Source of the DNA: an uncultured beta proteobacterium
GTDB taxonomy: Bacteria > Pseudomonadota > Gammaproteobacteria > Burkholderiales > Burkholderiaceae_C
DNA length: 35,911 nt
Direction of reading: 5' to 3'
NCBI GenBank assembly: GCA_903954045.1
Contig: CAJBMJ010000250.1
Location: forward strand, 1-35,911
Below the pieces are notes generated by a model, which was not told where the DNA came from, did no database searches, and saw only the letters and a program-made list of their open reading frames with translations. The position numbers and the translations under genes are program-made. Positions 26,120 to 33,683 of this stretch are shown here, one piece after another (within the stretch, counting starts at the first letter, position 1; the number at the start of each line of letters is the position of its first letter).

Positions 26120-27291
26120 TGGTACCAAAAGGCATCAACCAAGAGGGCTTGAAGTGGGGTGCGCCAGACGTTGAAGGTGAAACAGCCCTGCAACTGGCTG
26201 GCAGATCACTTTATCTCACCTCCCCCAATCCCCGTGTCGGCTGCGTACTGACAGCCACTGACGGAACCATCCTCGGTCAAGGCCACACCCAACGCGCTGG
26301 TGGCCCGCATGCCGAAATCATGGCCTTGCGCGATGCAGCAGAGCGCGGCCACTCGGTGGTGGGCGCCACTGCTTACGTGACGCTTGAGCCCTGCTCCCAC
26401 CACGGGCGCACCGGGCCTTGTTGCGACGCTCTGGTGCAGGCAGGCATCAAAAAGGTAGTCGCCACCAACACCGATCCCAATCCGCTGGTGTCGGGCCAGG
26501 GCTTTGCGCGCTTGCGTGCAGCGGGCGTGGAAGTAGATGTGCTGCCGCCAGAGCATCCCCTGGCTATACAGTCCCGCGAGTTGAACATCGGTTTCTTTAG
26601 CCGCATGGTGCGCAAGACCCCCTGGGTGCGCATGAAGGTAGCTGCCACGCTGGATGGCAAGACTGCGCTTGCCAACGGCGTGAGCCAGTGGATCACCTCG
26701 CCAGAGGCGCGCACCGATGGCCACGCCTGGCGCGCGAGAGCCTGTGCTGTGCTCACCGGCATTGGCACCGTGCTGCAAGACCGACCCCGGCTGGACGTGC
26801 GCCTGGTGGAAACGCCGCGTCAACCCCATCTGGTGATTGTGGACAGCAACTTGGAAACACCCCTGGACGCTCCTTTATTTATAGCTGGACGTGCAGTATT
26901 TATCTACGCTGCAGCCCAAAATGATGCTAAATCTACAGCTTTGCAGGCGCTAGGGGCCACCGTCATCTATCTGCCAGGCACCAAGCCAGACGGCTCGCCC
27001 TCCGGCAAAGTCGATCTGGCTGCCATGCTGCGCGATCTGGGCCAGCGGGAGATCAACGAACTGCACCTGGAAGCGGGCCACAAGCTCAATGGCTCGTTTA
27101 TCCGGGAAGGTCTGGTGGATGAACTGCTGGTTTACCTGGCCCCAAAAATGGTGGGCATGGGCGCAGACATGGCGAGCTTTGGCCCGCTCACCGAGCTGAG
27201 TCAGGCCTTGCCTCTCACTTTTAAGTCCACCGGAATGGTCGGCCCCGACCTACGCATCGTGGCCCGCGTTACCGGTCGTGACGATTTTTAG
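26119..27291 (+). CDS. ribD: Bifunctional riboflavin deaminase/reductase RibD
   Basis: Performs the second and third steps of riboflavin synthesis: deamination of the pyrimidine from GTP cyclohydrolase II, then NADPH reduction of the ribosyl side chain. The N-terminal deaminase has the zinc site GGPHAEIMAL plus EPCSHHGRTGPCC. The C-terminal reductase starts near WVRMKVAATLDGKTAL. No ATG lies near the expected N-terminus; in-frame candidates are TTG 26110, GTG 26119 (sharing one base with the pilE stop) and TTG 26149 (next to an AGAGG). I chose the GTG; TTG 26149 would give the most family-like length. An AT-rich patch (26876-26955) may hold a decayed dispersed repeat. Confidence 0.92.
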   Translation: MVPKGINQEGLKWGAPDVEGETALQLAGRSLYLTSPNPRVGCVLTATDGTILGQGHTQRAGGPHAEIMALRDAAERGHSVVGATAYVTLEPCSHHGRTGPCCDALVQAGIKKVVATNTDPNPLVSGQGFARLRAAGVEVDVLPPEHPLAIQSRELNIGFFSRMVRKTPWVRMKVAATLDGKTALANGVSQWITSPEARTDGHAWRARACAVLTGIGTVLQDRPRLDVRLVETPRQPHLVIVDSNLETPLDAPLFIAGRAVFIYAAAQNDAKSTALQALGATVIYLPGTKPDGSPSGKVDLAAMLRDLGQREINELHLEAGHKLNGSFIREGLVDELLVYLAPKMVGMGADMASFGPLTELSQALPLTFKSTGMVGPDLRIVARVTGRDDF

Positions 27292-27348
27292 TGCAATAGA
27301 TTCAGCCCTTTGGCAGGGCAGACCCACTTTCCCTGCGAAAATGCGGCC

Positions 27349-27975
27349 ATGTTTACCGGAATCATCACCGGCGTGGGGCGCATCGTCGCCGTTCATGCCT
27401 TAGGCAGCTCTTCTACGCACGGCAAGCGCCTGACCATTTCCTGCCCTGCGGATTATCTGGAGGACGTGGCCCTGGGCGACAGCATTGCGCTTAACGGCGC
27501 CTGCATGACAGTCACTTCGCTCAACACACCCGAGCGTCAGTTCACCATCGATATTTCAGCCGAGTCTTTGGACAAAACGGCTGGCCTTGCTGCTATAGGT
27601 CCCATCAATCTTGAAAAAGCCCTGCGCGCCAGTGACCGCCTGGGCGGACATATTGTGTCTGGCCATGTGGACGGCATTGGAACGGTGAGCTACTTTGCCG
27701 AGGTCGGTGAAAGCTGGGAGCTGCGGGTGCTTGCACCCCCTGCCCTTGCCAAGTATCTGGCCTACAAGGGCTCCATCACCATCAACGGCGTGAGCCTGAC
27801 CGTTAATCGCATTGCCGATGTTTCTGGCGGATGCGAAGTCAGCATCAACCTGATTCCCCACACAGTGCAAAACACAGCTTTAGGCACACTGAGCGCCGGT
27901 TCACAGGTCAATCTTGAAATTGATACCGTCGCACGCTATGTCGAACGCATGATGACTGCCCCTGCAGCGCAATAA
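27349..27975 (+). CDS. ribE: Riboflavin synthase (alpha chain)
   Basis: Last enzyme of the pathway: dismutates two 6,7-dimethyl-8-ribityllumazine molecules into riboflavin and the pyrimidine. The ATG at 27349 gives MFTGIITGVG, the near-invariant N-terminus of the family; the in-frame extension upstream is not conserved-looking. The 208 aa contain two lumazine-binding repeats (about 1-97 and 98-195), the second starting GHIVSGHVDGIG. No clear FMN riboswitch lies in the 57-nt gap after ribD. Confidence 0.95.
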   Translation: MFTGIITGVGRIVAVHALGSSSTHGKRLTISCPADYLEDVALGDSIALNGACMTVTSLNTPERQFTIDISAESLDKTAGLAAIGPINLEKALRASDRLGGHIVSGHVDGIGTVSYFAEVGESWELRVLAPPALAKYLAYKGSITINGVSLTVNRIADVSGGCEVSINLIPHTVQNTALGTLSAGSQVNLEIDTVARYVERMMTAPAAQ

Positions 27976-28004
27976 CACATCCCACCCAAATACAGCTTTT
28001 GTCC

Positions 28005-29120
28005 ATGACCACCCTCACCCCCGTAAATATCTCCCCCGTAGAAGACATCGTGACCGACATGCGCGCGGGTCGCATCGTCATTCTGGTGGACGAAGAAGAC
28101 CGCGAGAACGAGGGTGATCTGGTTCTCGCGGCCGATCATGTGACTGCGGACGCCATCAATTTCATGGCCCGTTTTGGCCGCGGCCTGATTTGCCTAACGC
28201 TGTCGCGTGAGCGGTGCGAGCGCCTGCAGCTGCCCCCCATGACGGCCCGCAATGGCGACAAAAAAGGCACGGCCTTTACGGTGTCTATCGAGGCGGCCGA
28301 AGGCGTCACCACGGGCATCTCGGCTGCAGACCGCGCCCGCACCGTGCAAGCTGCAGTGGCAAAGAACGCCACGCCAGAAGACCTGGTGCAACCTGGCCAC
28401 ATTTTTCCGCTGCAGGCCGTGGATGGTGGCGTGTTAATGCGAGCAGGCCATACAGAGGCCGGTTGCGACCTGGCGGTCATGGCGGGATGCTCGCCCGCGT
28501 CGGTCATCTGCGAGATCATGAAGGACGATGGCACCATGGCCCGTCTGCCCGATCTGCAGCTCTTTGCAGCGGAACATGGCCTAAAAATCGGCACCATAGC
28601 CGACCTGATTGAACACCGCAGCCGAGTGGAATCTTTGATTCAAAAAGTGACAACCCGCCCGCTGCAGACCGCGGCTGGCGAATTCATGGCGCACGCGTTT
28701 CGGGATACCACTGGACACGGCGTGCATCTGGCTTTGGTGCGCGGTAGCTGGGCGGCGGACGAAGAGGTCCCTGCGCGGGTGCATGAACCGCTCTCGGTGC
28801 TCGACACCCTGGAAGTGGGCCGCACCATGCACTCCTGGAGCCTGGAGGCGGCCCTGTCACATATTGCCTCTGAGGGCAAAGGCGTGGTCGTACTGCTGAA
28901 CTGTGGTGAGAGCGGCGAACAACTTTTGTCCCAGCTCGAAGGCACGGCCCGCGCTGCGCATGCCCCGGAGCGCGGCCGTATGGACTTGCGCACCTATGGC
29001 ATTGGTGCCCAAATTCTGCGCCAGTGCGGTGTACACAAGATGCGCCTGATGGGCAGTCCGCGCCGCATGCCCAGCATGACGGGCTATGGGCTGGAAATTA
29101 CCGGCTACATCAGCAAATAA
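28005..29120 (+). CDS. ribBX: 3,4-dihydroxy-2-butanone 4-phosphate synthase with RibX-type C-terminus
   Basis: The N-terminal RibB domain (about residues 1-205) makes the 4-carbon precursor of riboflavin from ribulose 5-phosphate. It has the acidic loop EEDRENEGD at 30-38 and the RAGHTEAGCDLA block. The C-terminal 165 residues align with GTP cyclohydrolase II but lack its catalytic parts. The stretch that should hold the zinc cysteines reads VHEPLSVLDTLEVGRTMHSW, and the RQEGRGIGL motif is absent, while the end (YGIGAQILRQCGVHKMRLM) is kept. This matches the RibBX variant described in proteobacteria, not a true RibBA. The ATG at 28005 is preferred over a TTG two codons upstream. Confidence 0.9.
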   Translation: MTTLTPVNISPVEDIVTDMRAGRIVILVDEEDRENEGDLVLAADHVTADAINFMARFGRGLICLTLSRERCERLQLPPMTARNGDKKGTAFTVSIEAAEGVTTGISAADRARTVQAAVAKNATPEDLVQPGHIFPLQAVDGGVLMRAGHTEAGCDLAVMAGCSPASVICEIMKDDGTMARLPDLQLFAAEHGLKIGTIADLIEHRSRVESLIQKVTTRPLQTAAGEFMAHAFRDTTGHGVHLALVRGSWAADEEVPARVHEPLSVLDTLEVGRTMHSWSLEAALSHIASEGKGVVVLLNCGESGEQLLSQLEGTARAAHAPERGRMDLRTYGIGAQILRQCGVHKMRLMGSPRRMPSMTGYGLEITGYISK

Positions 29121-29144
29121 AGTCAACCTCAAGGAAATTCCATT

Positions 29145-29618
29145 ATGTTTGGCGCAGACAAAGGCAGTGTTGCCTCCACCGATAGCCGATTGAACGGCAA
29201 AAAACTCAAAATTGGCATCGTGCAAGCCCGCTTCAATGCAGGCATTACCGATGCGCTTGCGAATGCCTGCAAGGCAGAACTCATTGCCATGGGAGTTGCC
29301 GAAAAAAGCATCGACCATGTCACCGTACCGGGTGCGCTGGAAGTGCCGCTTGCCCTGCAAGCCATGGCAGAAAAAGGCAGCTACGACGCGCTGGTCGCAC
29401 TGGGCTGCATCATCCGCGGTGAAACCTACCACTTTGAGCTGGTAGCCAACGAATCAGGCGCTGGCGTAACCCGAATTGCCCTGGACTACCAGTTGCCCAT
29501 AGCCAACGCCATCCTCACTACAGAAGACATGCCCCAGGCCATTGCCCGCCAGGACGAAAAAGGCCGTGACGCGGCGCGTGTGGCGGTCGAAATGGCCAAC
29601 TTGCTGGAATCCATCTGA
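29145..29618 (+). CDS. ribH: 6,7-dimethyl-8-ribityllumazine synthase
   Basis: Condenses the RibB product with the RibD-derived pyrimidine (after its dephosphorylation) to the lumazine precursor. The 157-aa protein shows the family blocks [24 protein letters not shown] and [14 protein letters not shown], the last with the catalytic-type histidine. AAGGAA precedes the ATG. The TGA stop shares one base with the nusB ATG, indicating coupled translation. Confidence 0.95.
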   Translation: MFGADKGSVASTDSRLNGKKLKIGIVQARFNAGITDALANACKAELIAMGVAEKSIDHVTVPGALEVPLALQAMAEKGSYDALVALGCIIRGETYHFELVANESGAGVTRIALDYQLPIANAILTTEDMPQAIARQDEKGRDAARVAVEMANLLESI

Positions 29619-30154
29619 TGAGTGACTTCAACACCCCCAGCCATCCCAAACGCCCGCCACCGCAGCCTCGCAAGGGCCTGACCAGCACCGGCGCACGCAA
29701 AGCGGGTAGCAAAAACAACCGCAGCCGCGCACGCGAGTTCGCACTGCAGGGCCTGTACCAAAGCATCGTGGGTGGCAACGCGGTGGAGGACATCGACCCG
29801 TTCACCCGCGATTTGGCCGGATTTAGCAAAGCCGATGCGGTTCACTTTGATGCGCTCTTGCATGGCTGTATTGAGCAAGCCACCGAGCTCGACGCGCTCA
29901 TTACGCCTTTGCTGGACCGCCCCATGGCGGAAATTTCACCGATTGAGCACGGGATCATGTGGATCGGGGCTTATGAAATGAAACACTGCCTGGATGTGCC
30001 CTGGCGGGTGGTCATCAACGAGTGCATTGAGCTGGCCAAGGAGTTTGGCGGCACCGATGGTCACAAATACGTTAACGGTGTGCTCAACGGTCTGGCCCCT
30101 GCCTTGCGGGCGCACGAGGTTGAGGCGGATCGCAGCAAGAAACCCCGTTCATAA
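29618..30154 (+). CDS. nusB: Transcription antitermination factor NusB
   Basis: With NusE, NusB binds boxA RNA and supports antitermination on rRNA operons. The 178-aa protein has a basic, disordered N-terminal extension of about 35 residues ([11 protein letters not shown]...), then the all-helical NusB fold: [13 protein letters not shown], the [16 protein letters not shown] block, and [29 protein letters not shown]. It overlaps ribH by one base; ribH-nusB linkage is widespread. Confidence 0.95.
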   Translation: MSDFNTPSHPKRPPPQPRKGLTSTGARKAGSKNNRSRAREFALQGLYQSIVGGNAVEDIDPFTRDLAGFSKADAVHFDALLHGCIEQATELDALITPLLDRPMAEISPIEHGIMWIGAYEMKHCLDVPWRVVINECIELAKEFGGTDGHKYVNGVLNGLAPALRAHEVEADRSKKPRS

Positions 30155-30169
30155 AGTACGGCAACGCCC

Positions 30170-31354
30170 ATGCAAATCGCCTCGCGCGCGCAGAAGATTG
30201 AGCCCTTTTATGTGATGGAGGTTGCCAAGGCCGCCTCTGAACTGGGTCGCACGCTGGTCAACACCGACTCCCCTATGGTGTTTTTGAACATCGGTGAGCC
30301 TGATTTCACAGCGGCGCCCTTGGTTCAGGAAGCCGCAATACGTGCAATTCACCATGGACACACACAGTACACCCAAGCCACCGGTTTAGGGCCTTTGCGG
30401 GAACGCATTAGCGACTGGTACGTGTCGCGTTTTGGCGTTTCTGTGCCTGCGCGCCGCATAGTTATCACGGCGGGCGCTTCGGCTGCCCTGCATCTGGCCT
30501 GCCTGGCGCTGGTTGAGGCGGGTGACGAAATCTTGATGCCCGACCCCAGCTATCCCTGCAACCGGCACTTTGTGAGCGCGGCCGAAGGGCGTGCGGTGCT
30601 GTTGCCCACCACAGCGGCAGAGCGCTTTCAGCTCAGTGCAGACAAAGTGCAGGCGGCCTGGGGGGAGCGCACCCGCGGGGTTCTGCTGGCCTCGCCTTCC
30701 AACCCGACCGGTACCTCCATCCACCCCGACGAATTGCGCCGCATTCATGAAGTGGTCCGGGCGCGCGGTGGCATCACCGTGGTGGATGAAATTTACCTGG
30801 CTTTGAGCTTTGACAACCAGTTTGGTCACTCTGCACTGGAGTTGGACGAGCACATCATCAGCATCAACAGTTTCAGCAAGTACTTCAACATGACTGGCTG
30901 GCGCTTGGGCTGGATGGTGGTGCCAGAGGCTCTGGTGCCCGTGGTTGAACGCCTGGCCCAGAACCTGTTCATCTGCCCCAGTACCATTGCCCAGCACGCA
31001 GCTGTGGCCTGTTTCGAACCCGAAAGCCTGGCGCTTTTTGAGCAGCGCCGCTCCGAATTCAAGGCCCGGCGTGACTATTTCATCCCAGAACTCAACGCCA
31101 TGGGTCTGACCGTACCCGTGATGCCAGATGGGGCGTTTTATGCCTGGGCGGATTGCTCGGCCGCATGTGCCAAACTGGGTGTGAAAGACAGCTGGGACTT
31201 TGCCTATGCCGTCATGAACCAGGCCCATGTGGCCGTAACACCCGGTCGTGATTTCGGAACCGCACAGACTGCCAACTTTGTGCGTTTTTCTACGGCAAGC
31301 TCCATAGAGCATTTGCAAACAGCGGTCCAGCGCCTGCGTACCCTCCTTCTGTAA
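30170..31354 (+). CDS. PLP-dependent aminotransferase (class I/II, AspC-like)
   Basis: 394-aa fold-type I transaminase. Visible motifs: FLNIGEPDF near the N-terminus, ASPSNPTGT near 180, VDEIYLALSF, and the PLP-lysine motif NSFSKYFNMTGWRLGWM with K237. The arginine that binds the substrate carboxylate is probably in NFVRFSTASS near the end. The substrate cannot be assigned from sequence; aspartate, aromatic or alanine/valine-type activity are all possible. It follows nusB by 15 nt and precedes tolQ by 26 nt. Confidence 0.9.
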   Translation: MQIASRAQKIEPFYVMEVAKAASELGRTLVNTDSPMVFLNIGEPDFTAAPLVQEAAIRAIHHGHTQYTQATGLGPLRERISDWYVSRFGVSVPARRIVITAGASAALHLACLALVEAGDEILMPDPSYPCNRHFVSAAEGRAVLLPTTAAERFQLSADKVQAAWGERTRGVLLASPSNPTGTSIHPDELRRIHEVVRARGGITVVDEIYLALSFDNQFGHSALELDEHIISINSFSKYFNMTGWRLGWMVVPEALVPVVERLAQNLFICPSTIAQHAAVACFEPESLALFEQRRSEFKARRDYFIPELNAMGLTVPVMPDGAFYAWADCSAACAKLGVKDSWDFAYAVMNQAHVAVTPGRDFGTAQTANFVRFSTASSIEHLQTAVQRLRTLLL

Positions 31355-31380
31355 TTCCATTCATAGAAACACCCCTTGCC

Positions 31381-32079
31381 ATGAACCAGGACCTGTCCAT
31401 TCTCCATTTGGTCTTGAACGCCAGCATCGTTGTGCAAGCCGTCATGGTCTTGCTGATGCTGGTGTCCATTTCCAGCTGGGCCGCCATTTTCAGGAAGCTG
31501 TTCTCCCTGAAAAAAGTCAAATCTCAAAATGAAGCCTTCGAGCGCGAATTCTGGTCCGGCGCCAGTCTCAATGACCTGTTTTCCGCGGCCACCCAAAATG
31601 CACGCAACTGCGGCCCCATGGAGCGTATTTTTGCCAGTGGCATGCGTGAGTTCCAGAAGCTGCGCGAGCGCCGCATTACCGACGCGGGCACGCTGATGGA
31701 CGGTGCGCGCCGGGCCATGCGGGCCAGCTTTCAGCGAGAAATGGACGTGGTGGAAACCCATTTGTCATTCCTTGCGTCGGTAGGTTCGGTGTCGCCCTAC
31801 GTGGGTTTGTTTGGCACGGTCTGGGGCATCATGCACGCCTTCACCGGCTTGGCCGCGCTCACCCAGGTCACGCTGGCAACGGTTGCACCTGGCATTGCAG
31901 AGGCGCTGGTGGCTACCGCCATAGGCCTGTTTGCGGCTATCCCAGCGGTGGTGGCCTACAACCGCTTTGCCCGCGATCTGGACCGCATTGCAATTCAGCA
32001 GGAAACCTTTATTGAAGAGTTTTCCAACATTTTGCAGCGCAATGTAGGCGCCCAACCCCAGTCTCCAGCAGCCCGCTAG
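31381..32079 (+). CDS. tolQ: Tol-Pal system proton channel subunit TolQ
   Basis: 232-aa inner-membrane protein of the MotA/TolQ/ExbB family. The first membrane helix is at about residues 14-36. Two more follow the large cytoplasmic loop, in SVSPYVGLFGTVWGIMHAF (about 136-154) and VAPGIAEALVATAIGLFAAIP (about 168-190), the conserved Thr/Gly-rich channel helices. With TolR it uses the proton motive force to energise TolA during outer-membrane constriction at division. The TolA-type third gene supports Tol rather than Exb assignment. Confidence 0.93.
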   Translation: MNQDLSILHLVLNASIVVQAVMVLLMLVSISSWAAIFRKLFSLKKVKSQNEAFEREFWSGASLNDLFSAATQNARNCGPMERIFASGMREFQKLRERRITDAGTLMDGARRAMRASFQREMDVVETHLSFLASVGSVSPYVGLFGTVWGIMHAFTGLAALTQVTLATVAPGIAEALVATAIGLFAAIPAVVAYNRFARDLDRIAIQQETFIEEFSNILQRNVGAQPQSPAAR

Positions 32080-32105
32080 AGCACATACTGAAAGGACAGA
32101 GCGCT

Positions 32106-32546
32106 ATGCCTTCTGTAGCAAGTCACCGGGGTGGGCGAGGACGACGCACCATCAACGAAATCAACATGGTGCCGTTCATCGACGTGATGCTGGTGCTGCT
32201 GATCATCTTTATGGTGACAGCACCACTGATCACCCCCAGCATGATTGATCTGCCCAGCGTGGCCAAGGCGGCCAGGCAACCCGACCAGATCATTCAGGTG
32301 ATTCTGGGCAAAAACGACTCGTTGGATGTCAAGGTCAAAGACAAGACCACCACCCTGCCTCTGAAGGAACTGGCCGCTGCGGTCCGGCAGGCCCAGGGGC
32401 CCAAAGACAACGCTGCTGCTGCCAACTCGGCCGTCGTCATCAGCGCGGACAAAAACGTGAAATACGAGAGCGTAGTCAAGGTCATGGACACCTTGCAGCG
32501 CGCGGGCATTCAACGCGTGGGCCTGTCGGTTCAACTGGCTAACTGA
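32106..32546 (+). CDS. tolR: Tol-Pal system subunit TolR
   Basis: 146-aa protein with a short basic N-terminus (RGGRGRRTINEIN), a single membrane helix carrying the proton-path aspartate in MVPFIDVMLVLLIIFMV (about residues 20-36), and a periplasmic ExbD/TolR domain with the usual KYESVVKVMDTLQRAGIQRVGL end. It lies 26 nt after tolQ and 5 nt before tolA. Confidence 0.94.
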   Translation: MPSVASHRGGRGRRTINEINMVPFIDVMLVLLIIFMVTAPLITPSMIDLPSVAKAARQPDQIIQVILGKNDSLDVKVKDKTTTLPLKELAAAVRQAQGPKDNAAAANSAVVISADKNVKYESVVKVMDTLQRAGIQRVGLSVQLAN

Positions 32547-32551
32547 CACGC

Positions 32552-33484
32552 ATGAACGCTGCACGGGAACGCCTGGAGTTTGCTCCACCACCCACGCCCG
32601 GGTTGGTGCGCGCAATGCTGCTGGCGATACTGGCGCACGGCATTCTGGTGACCATTTTGACCCTGGGCGTGAAATGGAAGCATGAGGCGAGCCCGGTAAG
32701 CGCGGAAGCAGAACTCTGGTCGGCTACGGCTATGCAGGCCGCAGCACCGGCTCCGCTGCCAACACCTCCCGCAGAGGCGCCCCCCCCTACCCCGGAACCC
32801 AAGCCGGCACCTAAACCTGAGCCCGTAGAGCAACCCAAACCGGTTCCTCAACCGGACCCTGCCATTGCCTTGGCCAAGGAAAAAGAAAAAGCCAAACAAC
32901 TCAAAGAAAAGCAGGCTGCACAGGAAAAACTGGCGCTGGAGAAGAAGAACCGCGAGAGGCAAGAACAGGAGAAGGCCAAGAAAGAGAAGGAAAAAGCTGC
33001 TTTGGCCAAAGCCGAAAAAGACAAGGCAGACAAAGCAGAAAAAGACAAGGCAGCCAAGGACAAGGCGACCAAACTTGCCCAGGACGAGGCCAAACGGATG
33101 GAGGAGTTTCGCAAGGACAACCTCAAGCGTATGGCCGGTATGGCAGGTACCGGTGGCAATGGCGACGCTGGCTCTACCGGCACCGCAGCCCAGTCTTCCG
33201 GCCCATCGGCCAGTTACGCCGGGCGCATACGTGGCCGCATCAAACCCAACATCACCTATATCGAAACCATTGTGGGCAACCCCACCACCGAGATCGAAGT
33301 CCGAACCTCGCCAGACGGCACCATCATCAACCGCAAGATCGTCAAGGCCAGTGGCACAAAATCCTGGGACGATGCGGCGCTCAACGCGATTGACAAGACC
33401 GCCAAGCTGCCGCCCGACGAAAACGGCAAGGTGCCGCCCGCCCTGATTATTGTTTTGTCGCCTCAGGAGCTGATCGGTCGCTGA
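32552..33484 (+). CDS. tolA: Cell envelope protein TolA
   Basis: 310-aa protein that spans the periplasm from TolQR to Pal. One membrane helix lies near residues 20-38. It is followed by a Pro/Glu/Lys stretch (about 65-105) and a long Lys/Glu/Ala-rich helix (about 110-200, an imperfect KDKAxKAEK pattern). The C-terminal TolA/TonB-like domain (about 220-310) contains GRIRGRIKPNI and VRTSPDGTIINRKIVKASG. Its last 38 nt overlap the convergent Cys-rich small gene. tolB and pal do not follow. Confidence 0.93.
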   Translation: MNAARERLEFAPPPTPGLVRAMLLAILAHGILVTILTLGVKWKHEASPVSAEAELWSATAMQAAAPAPLPTPPAEAPPPTPEPKPAPKPEPVEQPKPVPQPDPAIALAKEKEKAKQLKEKQAAQEKLALEKKNRERQEQEKAKKEKEKAALAKAEKDKADKAEKDKAAKDKATKLAQDEAKRMEEFRKDNLKRMAGMAGTGGNGDAGSTGTAAQSSGPSASYAGRIRGRIKPNITYIETIVGNPTTEIEVRTSPDGTIINRKIVKASGTKSWDDAALNAIDKTAKLPPDENGKVPPALIIVLSPQELIGR

Positions 33485-33680
33485 ATGGGACCGGATGAAT
33501 TGCTATAGTTTTCGTAGCTACTGATGCAGAGCAGGCGGGCGTTACACCGGTTTTTGCATTGCATCCTCCACAGGAATGGCCACAGCCCGCTTCGTTGTTC
33601 TTTTTCGGCGCCAGTCGCTTGACCAGATAGGCCACACACGCCAGCACGATCCAGCCCACGATCGCCCATTGCCACAGCAT
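33447..33680 (-). CDS. Small Cys-rich membrane protein downstream of feoB
   Basis: 77-aa protein with one N-terminal membrane helix (about residues 2-22, QWAIVGWIVLACVAYLV), a basic KRLAPKK patch, and a cytosolic-side CGHSCGGC cluster (about 33-40). This fits the FeoB-associated Cys-rich membrane protein family, thought to help ferrous iron uptake. It starts 3 nt after the feoB stop. Its tail (about residues 45-77) is coded by a dispersed repeat and by the antisense of the tolA 3' end, so the ancestral protein was probably shorter. Confidence 0.7.
   Translation of the reverse strand: MLWQWAIVGWIVLACVAYLVKRLAPKKNNEAGCGHSCGGCNAKTGVTPACSASVATKTIAIHPVPFSDRSAPEATKQ
33499..33550. repeat. Dispersed AGCTA-type repeat between tolA and feo genes
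   Basis: GCTA (33502-33505) and TAGC (33515-33518) form an imperfect palindrome. It is followed by an 11-mer, TAGCTACTGAT (33515-33525), identical to that in the tilS copy, and then by a GC-rich end, GCAGGCGGGCG. It lies just after the tolA stop and within the small Cys-rich gene on the other strand. Confidence 0.55.
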
Positions 33681-33683
33681 GGC

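Noticed and set aside
27292-27348. FMN riboswitch between ribD and ribE
   Set aside because: The gap is only 57 nt, too short for the element, and lacks its conserved blocks; only a small GCAGGG/CCCTGC pairing is seen.
28620-29120. Active GTP cyclohydrolase II (a true RibBA)
   Set aside because: The zinc-binding cysteines and the RQEGRG motif are missing, so the domain is called RibX-like instead.
30386-31360. Long minus-strand open frame opposite the aminotransferase
   Set aside because: Shadow of a conserved gene; no recognisable domain or ribosome site.
31381-33484. ExbB-ExbD-TonB system
   Set aside because: The third protein has the long Lys/Glu/Ala helix and C-terminal domain of TolA, and the first has a TolQ-like layout.
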